Shown here: one piece after another, positions 1 to 9,411 of the stretch
Position numbering within the stretch: the stretch's first letter is position 1
How the letters are laid out: each line of letters opens with the position of its first letter
Source: Pseudomonas frederiksbergensis
GTDB taxonomy: Bacteria > Pseudomonadota > Gammaproteobacteria > Pseudomonadales > Pseudomonadaceae
Assembly: GCF_003732665.1 (NCBI RefSeq)
Contig: NZ_MOBP01000009.1
Location: 210,622-274,621 of the forward strand
Direction of reading: 5' to 3'
DNA: 64,000 bases
Position numbers and translations under genes: made by a program
The notes under the pieces: generated by a model
Databases searched by the model: none
Seen by the model: the letters and a program-made list of their open reading frames with translations, nothing else
What the model was told of the DNA's origin: nothing

Positions 1-493
1 TCAAGCCATAGGCGCCGTCGTCGGCGAGACCGGCCTGCAATACATCCAGGTTGTTGGCCACGCTGGAAACCGACCAACTGGCCATTTCCAGGGCCAGGTC
101 CTTGGCCTGGGTGATCGAGACAAATTCGTCGAACGCCTTGCGGTAGGCCCCCAGCGACTGCTCGACATCGTTCATCACCGGCACATTGGCCGCCGACTGC
201 GCTTTCAACTGGGTGGACAGGGCAATCAGCTCATCAACCCCTTGATGCAAGGCATCGACCGTCTTCGGATTGCTGTGCAGCGCGTATTCCTGTTCCAGCA
301 AGCGAACTTTGAGCAAGCCGCTGTTGAGCGTCGACATCTGCTTCAGCCCGTCGAAGCGGTGACTGATGGTTTGCAGGGACCATACGCCAATGGCCGCCAC
401 CAAGGCTGTCAACAACAGCACCAGGACAAACCCGATACCCAGTTTCTTTGCCATACCGAGGTTGGCAAAACGTCCTTGCACGGCCGAAATCAT
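1..493 (-). CDS. Methyl-accepting chemotaxis protein, N-terminal part (cut by window edge)
   Basis: The first 164 codons of a chemoreceptor gene run off the left edge. The protein starts MISAVQGRF and has a strongly hydrophobic segment at about residues 18-40 (GIGFVLVLLLTALVAAIGVW), followed by a helical, polar periplasmic stretch. That is the standard N-terminal layout of an inner-membrane chemoreceptor that binds a ligand outside and signals to CheA/CheW inside. The periplasmic part (VRLLEQEYAL, then ELIALSTQLKAQ) looks like the all-helical bimodular (HBM) sensor domains of Pseudomonas receptors. That assignment is inference, because the HAMP and signalling domains lie outside the window. 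No ligand can be named. Confidence 0.75.
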   Translation of the reverse strand, partial: MISAVQGRFANLGMAKKLGIGFVLVLLLTALVAAIGVWSLQTISHRFDGLKQMSTLNSGLLKVRLLEQEYALHSNPKTVDALHQGVDELIALSTQLKAQSAANVPVMNDVEQSLGAYRKAFDEFVSITQAKDLALEMASWSVSSVANNLDVLQAGLADDGAYGL

Positions 494-601
494 TGCTCGT
501 AGTCCCCTGCCATAGTCTGTAGATGGAGATTCGCAACGGGCCTGTGCAAGCACAAGTCTCTGGCGTCGGAATAATGGCAAAAAGCTACGCCCACGTCGTT
601 T

Positions 602-2005
602 TCAGAACGTTTTAGGTCGATCCGAAGCGGTGGCCTGGAAAAACCGACGGGCACGGGGATCGCAGGCATAGGCCACATTGATACGCTGCCAGGCACTGGC
701 CTCACCGCTCGGGCTGAAAGCCGTCGAGGAAGACAACAGGACGCCGAAACGCCGCGCCTGGGTGCGCAACTGAGCGTAGTCGGACATCGGCGATCGTGCC
801 CAGATGAACAAGCCGCCACAGGGCTTACCGAACACCTCCCATTCAGCGTCTTCCAGCACCTGCAAGGCCGCCGCCCGGTCGATGTTCAGGCGCTGGCGCT
901 GGCGCTGTACCAATTTGCGATAGGCACCGCTGGCCAACAGGCTGGCCAGCACCGATTCGCAAAACCGCGACCCACCCATGCTGCTGATCATCTTGACCTC
1001 GGCCAGCCGCCTGATCAGCCCGGCATCGGCCACCACAAACCCGACCCGCAATGAACTGCTGAGGGTTTTCGAGAAGCTGCCGACGTAGATCACCCGTGCC
1101 TCGTCATCCAGCGCGGCGAGACGAGTGCCGGGGGTATGGTGCAAATCCGCATAGACATCGTCTTCAATCACCTGCACGCCGTGGATTTTGCTCAGTTCCA
1201 GGACGCGCTGCGCCACCAGCGGCGTCACGCAACTGCCCGTGGGGTTGTGGTGAAAGCTATTGATGAACAGCGCACGCGGTTGATGCTCGATCAACACACG
1301 TTCGAGCACCTGCGTGTCTGGGCCGTGGCGGGTTCGCGGCACCTCAAGCATGCGCACCCCGTGCAGCCTGAGCAGGTCGAACAGATGGGAGAAACCAGGG
1401 TTTTCCACTACCACGCAGTCTCCCGGTTGGAGCAGCGTGCGCACAATCAGGTCGAGCCCCTGGCTGGCGCCGGCCGTGGTCAGTACCTGACTTTCGCCCG
1501 CCTCGATATTGAGTGGTTTCAGGCGCTTGAGAATCTGCTGGCGCAACGGCAGCAAGCCCAGTGGCGTGCCATAGCTGAACAGACCGGCCATATCAGTGCG
1601 GGCCACCTCGCGGATCGCGTAACTGAGGTCGTCGGTCTCGCGCCAGCTCTCGGGCAAGCCGCCACAGCCCAGCATCAGCTCACCGGACAAGTTGTCGGTA
1701 AGCCCCGTCTGCATCACTTCTACACCTTCGAACCGGGGCAGATCCCACGCCTGCGGCACCACCGGTGCCGAGGCGGCGACCGAAAACCCCGAACCGGGAC
1801 GCGTCGCCAGGACACCTTGGGCGACCAGGCGCTCGCAGGCTTCGACGACGCTGGATTGACTGAGCAAATTGAGTCGCGCGATGTGTCGCACGGAGGGCAA
1901 GCGAGTCGCGGGCGGCACTTCGCTTTGGCGGATCCAGCTCGCCAGTCCGTCGACGATCTGCTGTACGACCGGCACCATTGCCTGTCGATCAATTCTCAAT
2001 TCCAT
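602..2005 (-). CDS. MocR-type GntR regulator / PLP aminotransferase-like protein
   Basis: The 467-residue protein has an N-terminal winged helix (about residues 1-75, with LPSVRHIARLNLLSQSSVVEACERL) joined to a fold-type I aminotransferase domain. The PLP lysine lies in GSFSKTLSSSLRVG, and HHNPTG and EDDVYADL are typical of this fold. MocR proteins are cytoplasmic transcription factors that use the aminotransferase domain as a PLP- or amine-sensing module. The target is not evident: no divergently transcribed metabolic gene sits immediately beside it. Start choice is ambiguous. ATG at 2005 is used here, but a TTG two codons upstream has better spacing from the AGGAG. A REPIN separates it from the next gene. 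Confidence 0.85.
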   Translation of the reverse strand: MELRIDRQAMVPVVQQIVDGLASWIRQSEVPPATRLPSVRHIARLNLLSQSSVVEACERLVAQGVLATRPGSGFSVAASAPVVPQAWDLPRFEGVEVMQTGLTDNLSGELMLGCGGLPESWRETDDLSYAIREVARTDMAGLFSYGTPLGLLPLRQQILKRLKPLNIEAGESQVLTTAGASQGLDLIVRTLLQPGDCVVVENPGFSHLFDLLRLHGVRMLEVPRTRHGPDTQVLERVLIEHQPRALFINSFHHNPTGSCVTPLVAQRVLELSKIHGVQVIEDDVYADLHHTPGTRLAALDDEARVIYVGSFSKTLSSSLRVGFVVADAGLIRRLAEVKMISSMGGSRFCESVLASLLASGAYRKLVQRQRQRLNIDRAAALQVLEDAEWEVFGKPCGGLFIWARSPMSDYAQLRTQARRFGVLLSSSTAFSPSGEASAWQRINVAYACDPRARRFFQATASDRPKTF

Positions 2006-2136
2006 GAGCAAGCAAACTCCTGTCCATTTTGCTGGCAGCAGTTAATCACACGAGAACAGATTCGGCTGTGCGACAACGCCGTCAAAAACGGCGGTTCTAA
2101 CCATTTGAAACACATTCCCTGAGGCTCGCCCCCCCC

Positions 2137-2226
2137 TGTGGGAGCGGGCTTGCTCGCGAAGAGGGCGTGTCAGTCGACATTAATGCTGACTGATACACCG
2201 CCTTCGCGAGCAAGCCCGCTCCCACA
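2137..2226. repeat. REPIN (two inverted REP units, GTGGGAGCGGGC type)
   Basis: Two copies of TGTGGGAGCGGGCTTGCTCG face each other in inverted orientation around a short spacer. The whole 90-bp unit can fold as a hairpin. It is a dispersed palindromic element of fluorescent pseudomonads mobilised by RAYT transposases; none is encoded here. Confidence 0.95.
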
Positions 2227-2245
2227 GGGGATGATGTTTGTACCC

Positions 2246-3007
2246 TTAGAACGCGGTAACGCCACCATCCACGGCCAGGGAATGGCCAGTGGTGAAGGCC
2301 GCACCGTCGCTGCACAGGTACAGCACGGCGCTGGCGATTTCCTCGACCTTGCCGATGCGCCCGACCGGGTGCATGGCGTTGGCGAATTCGGCTTTCTTCG
2401 GGTCGGCTTCATAGGCGCGACGGAACATGTCGGTGTCGATCACCGCCGGGCACACGGCGTTGACGCGGATCTTTTTCTTTGCGTATTCGATGGCGGCGGA
2501 TTTGGTCAGGCCGATCACCGCGTGCTTGGAGGCGGCGTAAATGCTCATCTTCGGCGCCGCGCCCAGGCCAGCCACCGACGCGGTGTTGACGATCGCGCCA
2601 CCGCCCTGGGCCAGCAGCAACGGCAATTGATACTTCATGCACAGCCACACGCCTTTGACGTTGACGCCCATGATCGCGTCGAACTCATCCATTGTGCCGT
2701 CGGGCAGTTTGCCTTTTTCGATTTCGATGCCCGCGTTGTTGAAGGCATAGTCGAGACGGCCGTAGGTATTGATCACCTCGTCCATCAGATGTTTTACCTC
2801 GCTCTCCACGGTGACATTGCAACGCACGAAGGTCGCTTCGCCACCCGCCGTACGAATCAGCGCCACGGTGCCCTCGCCCCCCGCCGTGTCCAGATCGGCG
2901 ACCACCACCTTCAAGCCTTCAGCCGCAAAAGCCTGGGCGGTGGCGCGGCCAATACCATTGGCTGCGCCGGTCACAACGGCTACCTGGCCGGAAAACGTCA
3001 TGCTCAT
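2246..3007 (-). CDS. SDR family oxidoreductase
   Basis: This 253-residue classical short-chain dehydrogenase/reductase has the NAD(P)-binding motif TGAANGIG near residue 15, NNAG at about residue 90, and the catalytic Ser-Tyr-Lys set (NTASVAG, then YAASKHAV). The acidic residue after the second strand (VVVADLD) suggests NAD preference. It ends TGHSLAVDGG, as expected of the family. It is a cytoplasmic oxidoreductase of unknown substrate. It is divergent from the NADP-dependent oxidoreductase at 3244, with about 236 bp between the start codons, and has a GAGGA ribosome site upstream. Confidence 0.9.
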   Translation of the reverse strand: MSMTFSGQVAVVTGAANGIGRATAQAFAAEGLKVVVADLDTAGGEGTVALIRTAGGEATFVRCNVTVESEVKHLMDEVINTYGRLDYAFNNAGIEIEKGKLPDGTMDEFDAIMGVNVKGVWLCMKYQLPLLLAQGGGAIVNTASVAGLGAAPKMSIYAASKHAVIGLTKSAAIEYAKKKIRVNAVCPAVIDTDMFRRAYEADPKKAEFANAMHPVGRIGKVEEIASAVLYLCSDGAAFTTGHSLAVDGGVTAF

Positions 3008-3243
3008 TGTTCTGTCCTCGAAGAGAAGGTCGCGGGGGATCGCGTGCTGGCAGTCTATCCACGGGACATTGCGCGCGGCAGCACTATCAGAAGGCCAGTT
3101 GAGTGCCCATGCGTCGCAGTGATAGAGGCGCCGGTCTGACTATCACTGCACTGGATCGGCGTGCATTCGCCGCATCAGCCAACCTTGCGGCATTCGCCCC
3201 GAAGGTCTATCAACAAAGCTTCCATTCATCTTGAGTGCCTGTC

Positions 3244-4248
3244 ATGACTTCCCAGACCAATCGCCAGTTCCTGCTCGCCAAACGCCCGGTGGGGCCGGCA
3301 ACCCGTGAAACGTTCACCTATCAAGAAGTACCGGTCGGCGAGCCGGCGGCGGGTCAGATCCTGGTCAAGAACGAATTCCTGTCCCTGGACCCGGCCATGC
3401 GTGGCTGGATGAATGAGGGCAAGTCCTACATCCCGCCGGTCGGCCTCGGTGAAGTCATGCGCGCCTTGGGCGTAGGAAAAGTCGTGGCCTCGAACAATCC
3501 GGGCTTTGCGGTCGGGGACTACGTCAACGGTGCCGTGGGCGTGCAGGATTATTTCCTCGGCGAACCGCGAGGTTTCTACAAGGTCGACCCGAAACTGGCG
3601 CCACTGCCGCGCTACTTATCCGCGCTGGGCATGACCGGCATGACCGCCTACTTCGCCCTGCTGGATGTCGGCGCACCGAAGGCTGGCGAAACCGTTGTGC
3701 TCTCAGGGGCGGCAGGCGCGGTGGGCAGCATTGCCGGGCAGATCGCCAAGATCAAAGGCTGCCGCGTGATCGGCATCGCCGGCGGTGCGGACAAGTGCAA
3801 GTTCCTGATCGATGAACTGGGTTTTGACGGCGTCATCGACTACAAGAACGAAGACGTCCTCGCCGGGCTCAAGCGCGAATGCCCGAAAGGCGTGGACGTT
3901 TATTTCGATAACGTTGGCGGCGACATCCTCGATGCCGTGCTGAGTCGCCTGGCCCTGAAAGCTCGGGTGGTGATTTGCGGCGCCATCAGCCAGTACAACA
4001 ACAAGGAAGCGGTCAAAGGCCCGGCCAACTACCTGTCGCTGCTGGTCAACCGCGCACGGATGGAAGGCTTTGTGGTGATGGACTACGCCGCGCAATTCGC
4101 CAGCGCCGGGCAGGAAATGGCCGGCTGGATGGCCAAAGGGCAGTTGCAGAGTCGCGAAGATATCGTCGAAGGACTGGAAACATTCCCCGAGACGCTGATG
4201 AAACTGTTCAGCGGCGAGAATTTCGGGAAGTTGGTGTTGAAGGTTTAA
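3244..4248 (+). CDS. Zinc-independent NADP-dependent oxidoreductase (MDR superfamily)
   Basis: This 334-residue member of the medium-chain dehydrogenase/reductase superfamily belongs to the leukotriene B4 dehydrogenase/CurA-like branch, which reduces activated double bonds with NADPH. LSLDPAMRGWMN near the N-terminus and the Rossmann motif VLSGAAGAVGSIAGQIAK (about residue 150) define it. There are no zinc-ligand cysteines. ATG at 3244, eight bases after TTGAG, is preferred to the GTG three codons upstream. The substrate is unknown. It is followed by a REPIN, so transcription is probably monocistronic. Confidence 0.88.
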   Translation: MTSQTNRQFLLAKRPVGPATRETFTYQEVPVGEPAAGQILVKNEFLSLDPAMRGWMNEGKSYIPPVGLGEVMRALGVGKVVASNNPGFAVGDYVNGAVGVQDYFLGEPRGFYKVDPKLAPLPRYLSALGMTGMTAYFALLDVGAPKAGETVVLSGAAGAVGSIAGQIAKIKGCRVIGIAGGADKCKFLIDELGFDGVIDYKNEDVLAGLKRECPKGVDVYFDNVGGDILDAVLSRLALKARVVICGAISQYNNKEAVKGPANYLSLLVNRARMEGFVVMDYAAQFASAGQEMAGWMAKGQLQSREDIVEGLETFPETLMKLFSGENFGKLVLKV

Positions 4249-4278
4249 CCCGGTATCTGAAGACGCCCCAAAACCAAT

Positions 4279-4368
4279 TGTGGGAGCGGGCTTGCTCGCG
4301 AAAGCGGTGTATCAGTCAACAATGATGTCGACTGACACTCCCTCTTCGCGAGCAAGCCCGCTCCCACA
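4279..4368. repeat. REPIN (GTGGGAGCGGGC type)
   Basis: A 90-bp pair of inverted REP units lies between convergent genes (oxidoreductase and pyrF). It may also end transcription from both sides. Confidence 0.95.
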
Positions 4369-4390
4369 TTTGGATCTTCAGTGTTTCTGG

Positions 4391-5089
4391 TTAAGCGATC
4401 TCGGCCACTACATCAGCCAACGCTTTGGCCGGATCCGCCGCCTGGCTGATCGGACGACCAATCACCAGATAATCAGAACCGGCATCCAGTGCCTGACGCG
4501 GGGTCAGGATACGGCGCTGGTCGTCCTGGGCGCTGCCCGCCGGACGAATCCCCGGGGTCACCAGTTGCAGCGACGGGTGGGCCGTTTTCAGGGCCTGGGC
4601 TTCCAGGGCCGAGCACACCAGACCGTCCATCCCGGCTTTTTCCGCCAGTGCCGCCAGGCGCAGCACTTGCTCCTGTGGCTCGATGTCCAGGCCGATGCCT
4701 GCCAGATCTTCACGTTCCATGCTGGTCAGCACGGTCACGCCGATCAACAGCGGCTTGGGGCCGGTGCGCTGGTCGAGCACTTCACGGCACGCCGCCATCA
4801 TGCGCAGGCCACCGGAGCAGTGCACGTTGACCATCCACACGCCCATTTCCGCCGCGGCTTTCACGGCCATGGCGGTGGTGTTCGGGATGTCGTGGAACTT
4901 GAGGTCCAGGAACACTTCGAAACCCTTGTCACGCAGGGTGCCGACGATTTCCGCGGCGCAACTGGTGAACAGTTCCTTGCCGACTTTGACCCGGCACAGT
5001 TTCGGGTCCAACTGGTCGGCCAGCTTCAGTGCGGCGTCACGGGTGGGGAAATCCAGGGCGACGATGATAGGAGTCTGGCAGACGGACAT
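4391..5089 (-). CDS. pyrF: Orotidine 5'-phosphate decarboxylase
   Basis: The 232-residue enzyme performs the last step of de novo UMP synthesis, decarboxylating OMP in the cytoplasm. The catalytic Lys-Asp array is visible as [12 protein letters not shown] at about residue 60. The phosphate-binding end is also present (VTPGIRPAG, then DYLVIGRPI). The start [15 protein letters not shown] at 5089 matches the family, so the 30 additional upstream codons of the open frame are not used. As usual in pseudomonads it is transcribed apart from other pyr genes. Confidence 0.97.
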   Translation of the reverse strand: MSVCQTPIIVALDFPTRDAALKLADQLDPKLCRVKVGKELFTSCAAEIVGTLRDKGFEVFLDLKFHDIPNTTAMAVKAAAEMGVWMVNVHCSGGLRMMAACREVLDQRTGPKPLLIGVTVLTSMEREDLAGIGLDIEPQEQVLRLAALAEKAGMDGLVCSALEAQALKTAHPSLQLVTPGIRPAGSAQDDQRRILTPRQALDAGSDYLVIGRPISQAADPAKALADVVAEIA

Positions 5090-5370
5090 GTGCGGGCTCT
5101 CAGGCAGGACGAAATCGGCGCGCATTGTAGCGGAACCAGCGCCGCTGCGGGACCCGATGATCGGTAAATCGTCCCGCAACCTCCAGCAAGCCTAGACGCT
5201 GCGCCAATTGTGTCGAGCCCGATACACACAGGACACGCCCCCAACAAAGGGCGTCGCTACCCTCGGCAGCCGCAACACGTCCTTACAGCACTTCCCGCCT
5301 TCGGGCTGGACGCCTATGCTGAAGCCACAACCTCGCAGCCCATCTTTGTGGTTGGCAGCCTACTTGGCAG

Positions 5371-6141
5371 ATGAACCCACGCATGCACAGCACTCAAGCC
5401 ACTGTGAACGACGATCAAAAAGCGCCCGGCGATGACAAACGCTGGAGCATTCGCGCCCTGATCGTCGACGATGACGTCCCGATCCGCGAACTGATGATCG
5501 ACTACCTGGCCCGGTTCAATATCCACGCCAGCGGCGTCACCGATGGCGCGGCCATGCGCCTGGCGCTGCAAGCGGAACATTTCGACGTGGTGGTGCTCGA
5601 CCTGATGCTGCCCGGCGAAGACGGTTTGTCCCTGTGCCGCTGGCTGCGCGCCGAATCGGACATCCCGATCCTGATGCTCACCGCCCGTTGCGAACCCACC
5701 GACCGGATCATCGGCCTGGAACTGGGCGCCGACGACTACATGGCCAAGCCGTTCGAGCCACGGGAATTGGTAGCGCGGATTCAGACGATTCTGCGGCGGG
5801 TGCGCGACGATCGCACCGAACAACGTGCGAACATTCGCTTCGATAACTGGCGCCTGAACAGCGTGCTGCGCCAGTTGATCGCCGCCGATGGCCTGGTGGT
5901 GCCGTTGTCCAACGCGGAATTCCGCTTGCTCTGGGTGTTTATCGAACGTCCGCGCCGGGTGCTCAGCCGCGAACAATTGCTCGATGCCGCCCGGGGTCGC
6001 TCGATCGAAGCCTTTGATCGCAGCATCGATTTGTTGGTGTCGCGCCTGCGCCAGAAACTCGGGGATGACCCGAAAAACCCACAGTTGATCAAGACCGTTC
6101 GCGGCGAGGGTTACCTGTTCGACGCCAGAGACATCGGCTGA
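5371..6141 (+). CDS. OmpR-family response regulator
   Basis: The 256-residue protein has an N-terminal receiver domain (LIVDDDVPIRE at about 30, phosphoacceptor Asp in VVVLDLMLPGEDG, switch Thr/Lys in LTAR and MAKPFEPRE). A C-terminal winged helix follows (LSREQLLDAARGR, IKTVRGEGYLFD). The first 25 residues are a polar extension. A start four codons later (MHSTQ) is possible because no strong ribosome site marks either start. The stop codon overlaps the start of the kinase at 6141 by one base, so the two form one operon and a cognate pair. Confidence 0.93.
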   Translation: MNPRMHSTQATVNDDQKAPGDDKRWSIRALIVDDDVPIRELMIDYLARFNIHASGVTDGAAMRLALQAEHFDVVVLDLMLPGEDGLSLCRWLRAESDIPILMLTARCEPTDRIIGLELGADDYMAKPFEPRELVARIQTILRRVRDDRTEQRANIRFDNWRLNSVLRQLIAADGLVVPLSNAEFRLLWVFIERPRRVLSREQLLDAARGRSIEAFDRSIDLLVSRLRQKLGDDPKNPQLIKTVRGEGYLFDARDIG

Positions 6142-7190
6142 TGCGGGCGCGCTTCGATACGCTGTTCGGCCGCCTGTTTGGCGTGCTGCTGATCGCGATC
6201 ATCCTGGCGCACCTGCTGGCGTTTTTCTGGTTTCACCATTACGGCCCGCCTCCCCCGCCACCGCCGCCGGGGTTTTCCGAGGACTTCGACGGGCGGCGTC
6301 CGCCGATAGACCCGCGCTTCGCCAATCGCCCGCCGCGGCCATGGTTCGGCGGGCCGTTGGTGCCGCTGACGTTTCAGTTTGTCTCACTGATCATCGCCGC
6401 CTGGTACGGCGCCAAACTGCTGAGCCGGCCGATCCAGCGCCTGAGCGATGCCGCTGAACGCTTGAGCGAAAACCTCGACAGCCCACCACTGGAAGAATCC
6501 GGCCCACGGGAAGCGCGGCAAGCGGCCCACACCTTCAACAAGATGCAGCGCCGGATTATCGAACAAGTGCAGCAGCGCTCGCGGATGCTCGGCGCGGTGT
6601 CCCACGACCTGCGCACGCCGTTGTCGCGCCTCAAGCTGCGCCTGGAACAGATCGACGACGACAAGCTGCAAGGCCAGATGCGCCAGGATCTGGACGACAT
6701 GATCGGCATGCTCGACGCCACCCTCACCTACCTGCACGAACAACGCACCAGCGAGGCCCGGCAGTGGATGGACGTGCAGGCACTCGTGGAATCCCTGAGC
6801 GAAAACGCCCAGGACCAGGGCGCCGACGTCCAGGCCAGCGGGCATTGCGCGCCATTGCAAGTGCAGCCGATGGCCCTGCGCTCGTGCATCAATAACCTGA
6901 TGGACAATGCCCTGCGTTATGCCGGGGAGGCGTTGATTACCCTGGAAGACAGTCGCGGGCGCCTGCTGATCAGGGTGATCGATCACGGACCGGGGATTGC
7001 GCCGGACAAGCGTGAAGCGGTGTTCGAACCGTTCTTTCGGCTGGAGGGTTCGCGTAATCGCAACTCCGGTGGTGTCGGCCTGGGCATGACCATCGCCCGA
7101 GAGGCGGCGGAGCGCCTCGGCGGGCAGTTGAGCCTGGAAGAAACACCGGGCGGTGGTCTTACTGCTGTCATCAACCTGCCTCGCACCTGA
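6141..7190 (+). CDS. Sensor histidine kinase with short proline-rich periplasmic loop
   Basis: The 349-residue membrane kinase is the partner of the preceding regulator. TM1 lies at about residues 12-31 and TM2 at about 75-95. The loop between them is only about 45 residues and very proline-rich, with a run of eight prolines after HHYG. HAMP follows, then the H-box (VSHDLRTPLSRLK), N-box (NNLMDNALRYA) and ATP-lid glycines (DHGPGI, GGVGLGM). The small loop and paired histidines suggest sensing of an envelope state or metal rather than a large ligand, but this is inference. The response regulator lies directly upstream. Confidence 0.92.
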   Translation: MRARFDTLFGRLFGVLLIAIILAHLLAFFWFHHYGPPPPPPPPGFSEDFDGRRPPIDPRFANRPPRPWFGGPLVPLTFQFVSLIIAAWYGAKLLSRPIQRLSDAAERLSENLDSPPLEESGPREARQAAHTFNKMQRRIIEQVQQRSRMLGAVSHDLRTPLSRLKLRLEQIDDDKLQGQMRQDLDDMIGMLDATLTYLHEQRTSEARQWMDVQALVESLSENAQDQGADVQASGHCAPLQVQPMALRSCINNLMDNALRYAGEALITLEDSRGRLLIRVIDHGPGIAPDKREAVFEPFFRLEGSRNRNSGGVGLGMTIAREAAERLGGQLSLEETPGGGLTAVINLPRT

Positions 7191-7225
7191 GTCCTACATA
7201 AATCCCCTCTCAGATATAGACCCCC

Positions 7226-7315
7226 TGTGGGAGCGGGCTTGCTCGCGAATGCGGTGTATCAGTCAGCATTAATGTCGACTGACACTCCCTCTTCGCGAGC
7301 AAGCCCGCTCCCACA
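7226..7315. repeat. REPIN (GTGGGAGCGGGC type)
   Basis: A 90-bp inverted REP pair lies between the kinase gene and the EF-hand gene. Confidence 0.95.
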
Positions 7316-7407
7316 GGGGATCTTGGTATGGCCTGCCGACTCTGTGTACCAACCGGTACAATCGCCACATACCCACGACAACTTACCCCTTGAGGCTGCA
7401 TAAGCCG

Positions 7408-7427
7408 GTGCACTCACCGGTTTTCCG
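7408..7427 (+). terminator. Short GC hairpin with U-tract upstream of the EF-hand gene
   Basis: CCGGTG-CACT-CACCGG followed by TTTT ends five bases before the AAGGAG ribosome site of the next gene. It could be the terminator of the two-component operon or a leader hairpin of the EF-hand mRNA. The U-tract is short. Confidence 0.4.
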
Positions 7428-7445
7428 TCCAAAGGAGTGAGCCCA

Positions 7446-8081
7446 ATGATCGGTAGCGTCAGCAGTAACTACACGAGCTATACCAGCACGAGCACCAGCA
7501 GCACGACGGCCAACGCCGCCCGCCGTGCGCAGTTCCAGAAAGAACTGTTCACCAAGCTCGACAGCAATGGCGATGGTTCGGTGAGCCAGGACGAGCTGAA
7601 AACCGCCCAGTCGGATAAACCCGACAATCGCCTGTTGGCGGACCTGAGCAAGAACTTCACCGACCTCGACAGCGATGACAGCGGCAGCCTGAGCAGCGAG
7701 GAAATGGCGGCGATGGCCCCGCCTGCACCGCCTCAAGACCAGGCACCGAACACCGACTTGGCCGACGCACTCTTGGGTGCCCTGGACGCCGACGGCGATG
7801 GCAACCTCAGCAGCGACGAATTGAGCCACGGCCTGACCGCCGCTGGCAGCAGCGCCGACAGCAAGGAAATCTTCTCGGCCCTGGACAAAAACCAGGACGG
7901 CAGCGTCAGCAGCGACGAACTCAAAGCTGCCCTGCAGGCGGGCCGCGAGCAAAACAGCGACAGCGCCACCGTCCATTCGAACGTCAGCGAAGCCATTAAC
8001 AAAATGATCGCCAACCTGACCAAACAATATTCGCTTGATAACGTTGCGAGCGCGGGCAAGTACCTGAACGTCTCGACCTGA
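7446..8081 (+). CDS. EF-hand calcium-binding protein
   Basis: The 211-residue acidic protein has four EF-hand loops, beginning DSNGDGSVSQDE, DSDDSGSLSSEE, DADGDGNLSSDE and DKNQDGSVSSDE (about residues 37, 76, 114 and 148). The first 30 residues are Ser/Thr-rich and lack a clear signal peptide. It probably binds Ca2+ as a buffer or sensor. ATG at 7446 is chosen because AAGGAG at 7432-7437 sits correctly before it; the GTG at 7437 overlaps that site. It lies 3' of the two-component genes but is separated by a REPIN and a hairpin, so a shared function is only a possibility. A terminator follows at 8199. Confidence 0.88.
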   Translation: MIGSVSSNYTSYTSTSTSSTTANAARRAQFQKELFTKLDSNGDGSVSQDELKTAQSDKPDNRLLADLSKNFTDLDSDDSGSLSSEEMAAMAPPAPPQDQAPNTDLADALLGALDADGDGNLSSDELSHGLTAAGSSADSKEIFSALDKNQDGSVSSDELKAALQAGREQNSDSATVHSNVSEAINKMIANLTKQYSLDNVASAGKYLNVST

Positions 8082-8090
8082 CCAAAAAGC

Positions 8091-8182
8091 TTCGCGGGCA
8101 AGCCTCGCTCCTACAGGTTTTATGTCGTCCGCGAATGTTCCGAACGACACAAAACCTGTAGGAGCGAGGCTTGCCCGCGAAG
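8091..8182. repeat. REPIN (GTAGGAGCGAGG type, head-to-head)
   Basis: Two units of the second REP variant (TTCGCGGGCAAGCCTCGCTC and its complement) flank a short spacer. The outer ends are the CGCGAA ends, the opposite orientation to the element at 7226. Confidence 0.93.
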
Positions 8183-8198
8183 AGTCCATCACAGACAC

Positions 8199-8238
8199 AA
8201 AAAAACCCACTGAGCGCTATGGATTCAGTAGGTTTTTT
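8199..8238 (+). terminator. Intrinsic terminator after the EF-hand gene
   Basis: An A-rich left arm (AAAAAACC, ACTGA) pairs with TCAGT and GGTTTTTT across an 11-base loop. It works in either direction between convergent genes. Confidence 0.75.
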
Positions 8239-8289
8239 GTTGTCCGTCAGGACGCTATCGCGAGCAAGCTTTGCCCCTACAGAGCAAGA

Positions 8290-9342
8290 TCAGCGTCGAT
8301 CTTCGACCCGCGCCTGGCTCTTGCTCCAATCCGTCAACAGGCTATACGCCACCGCCAACAACGTCGGCCCGATGAACAACCCGATAAACCCGAACGCAAT
8401 CAGCCCGCCAAACACCCCCAGCAGCACAATCACCAACGGCAGATTCCCGCCGCGGCTGATCAGGTACGGCTTCAGCACATTGTCCACGCCGCTGATGATG
8501 AACGTGCCCCAGATCCCGAGGAACACCGCCATCCCGTATTCGCCCTTCCACGCCAGCCAGGCCGTGGCCGGAATCCAGATCAGTGGCGGCCCCATCGGGA
8601 TCAGGCTCAACATGAACGTCACGATCCCGAGCACCAAGGCTCCGGGAACCCCGGCGATCAGGAAACCAATCAACGCCAGCACTGCCTGGGCCGCCGCGGT
8701 GCCGATCACCCCGTTCACCACCCGTTGCACGGTGCCGGCCACCAGTTCGATGTAATACCCGGCGCGATCACCGATCAGGCGTGACAGCAAGCTATGGACA
8801 AACGCCGCCAGACGCGGCCCGTCCCGGTAGAAAAAGAACACGAAGACGATGCTCAAGGTCAGCTCAAGAATGCCGCCGCCAATCTGCGCGCTGCGTGCCA
8901 GCAGCCAGTTGCCCACCTGCCCCAGGTAAGGCTTGACCGCCAGCATCAGCGCAGCGCCTTGTTCGTCGATGCTGTTCCAGATGCCCACCAGCCGCTCGCC
9001 AACCAGGGGAATGGTGCCCAGCCACGCCGGCGCTTCTGGCAGGCCATCGACCTGCACATCCTTGATAAACACCGTGGCGTCGCGCACGTGGTCCGCCAGG
9101 TTGAACCCCAGCCACACCAATGGCACCGCCACCAGCAACATCCAGCCCAGGGTCAGCAAGGCCGCCGCCAGGGATTCGCGGCCATTGAGCCATCGGGTCA
9201 GCAAACGCATCAGCGGCCAACTGGCAAACGCCAGCACCGCGCCCCAGAACAATGCCGACCAGAACGGCGCCATCACCCAGAAGCTCGCGCCAAACAGCAC
9301 CAGGAGCAGAATCTGCACCAACAGCCGGTCGTTATTGATCAT
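8290..9342 (-). CDS. AI-2E family transporter (YdiK/PerM-like membrane protein)
   Basis: The 350-residue polytopic inner-membrane protein has about seven to eight hydrophobic segments, including LLVQILLLVLFGASFWVMAPFW at the N-terminus and the conserved C-terminal block (GVFGGLIAFGFIGLFIGPTLLAVAY) of the AI-2E exporter-like family. The central amphipathic region (about 75-150) is the large periplasmic part. The family includes TqsA, but most members have no known substrate and exporting AI-2 should not be assumed. The last residues (DWSKSQARVEDRR) form a charged cytoplasmic tail. Confidence 0.9.
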   Translation of the reverse strand: MINNDRLLVQILLLVLFGASFWVMAPFWSALFWGAVLAFASWPLMRLLTRWLNGRESLAAALLTLGWMLLVAVPLVWLGFNLADHVRDATVFIKDVQVDGLPEAPAWLGTIPLVGERLVGIWNSIDEQGAALMLAVKPYLGQVGNWLLARSAQIGGGILELTLSIVFVFFFYRDGPRLAAFVHSLLSRLIGDRAGYYIELVAGTVQRVVNGVIGTAAAQAVLALIGFLIAGVPGALVLGIVTFMLSLIPMGPPLIWIPATAWLAWKGEYGMAVFLGIWGTFIISGVDNVLKPYLISRGGNLPLVIVLLGVFGGLIAFGFIGLFIGPTLLAVAYSLLTDWSKSQARVEDRR

Positions 9343-9411
9343 GCAAATCTCGAAAAAAGTCAGTCAGCCAAAGAGTAGGCGAACGTGCGGGACACGTTCG
9401 CCGAATGCAAC

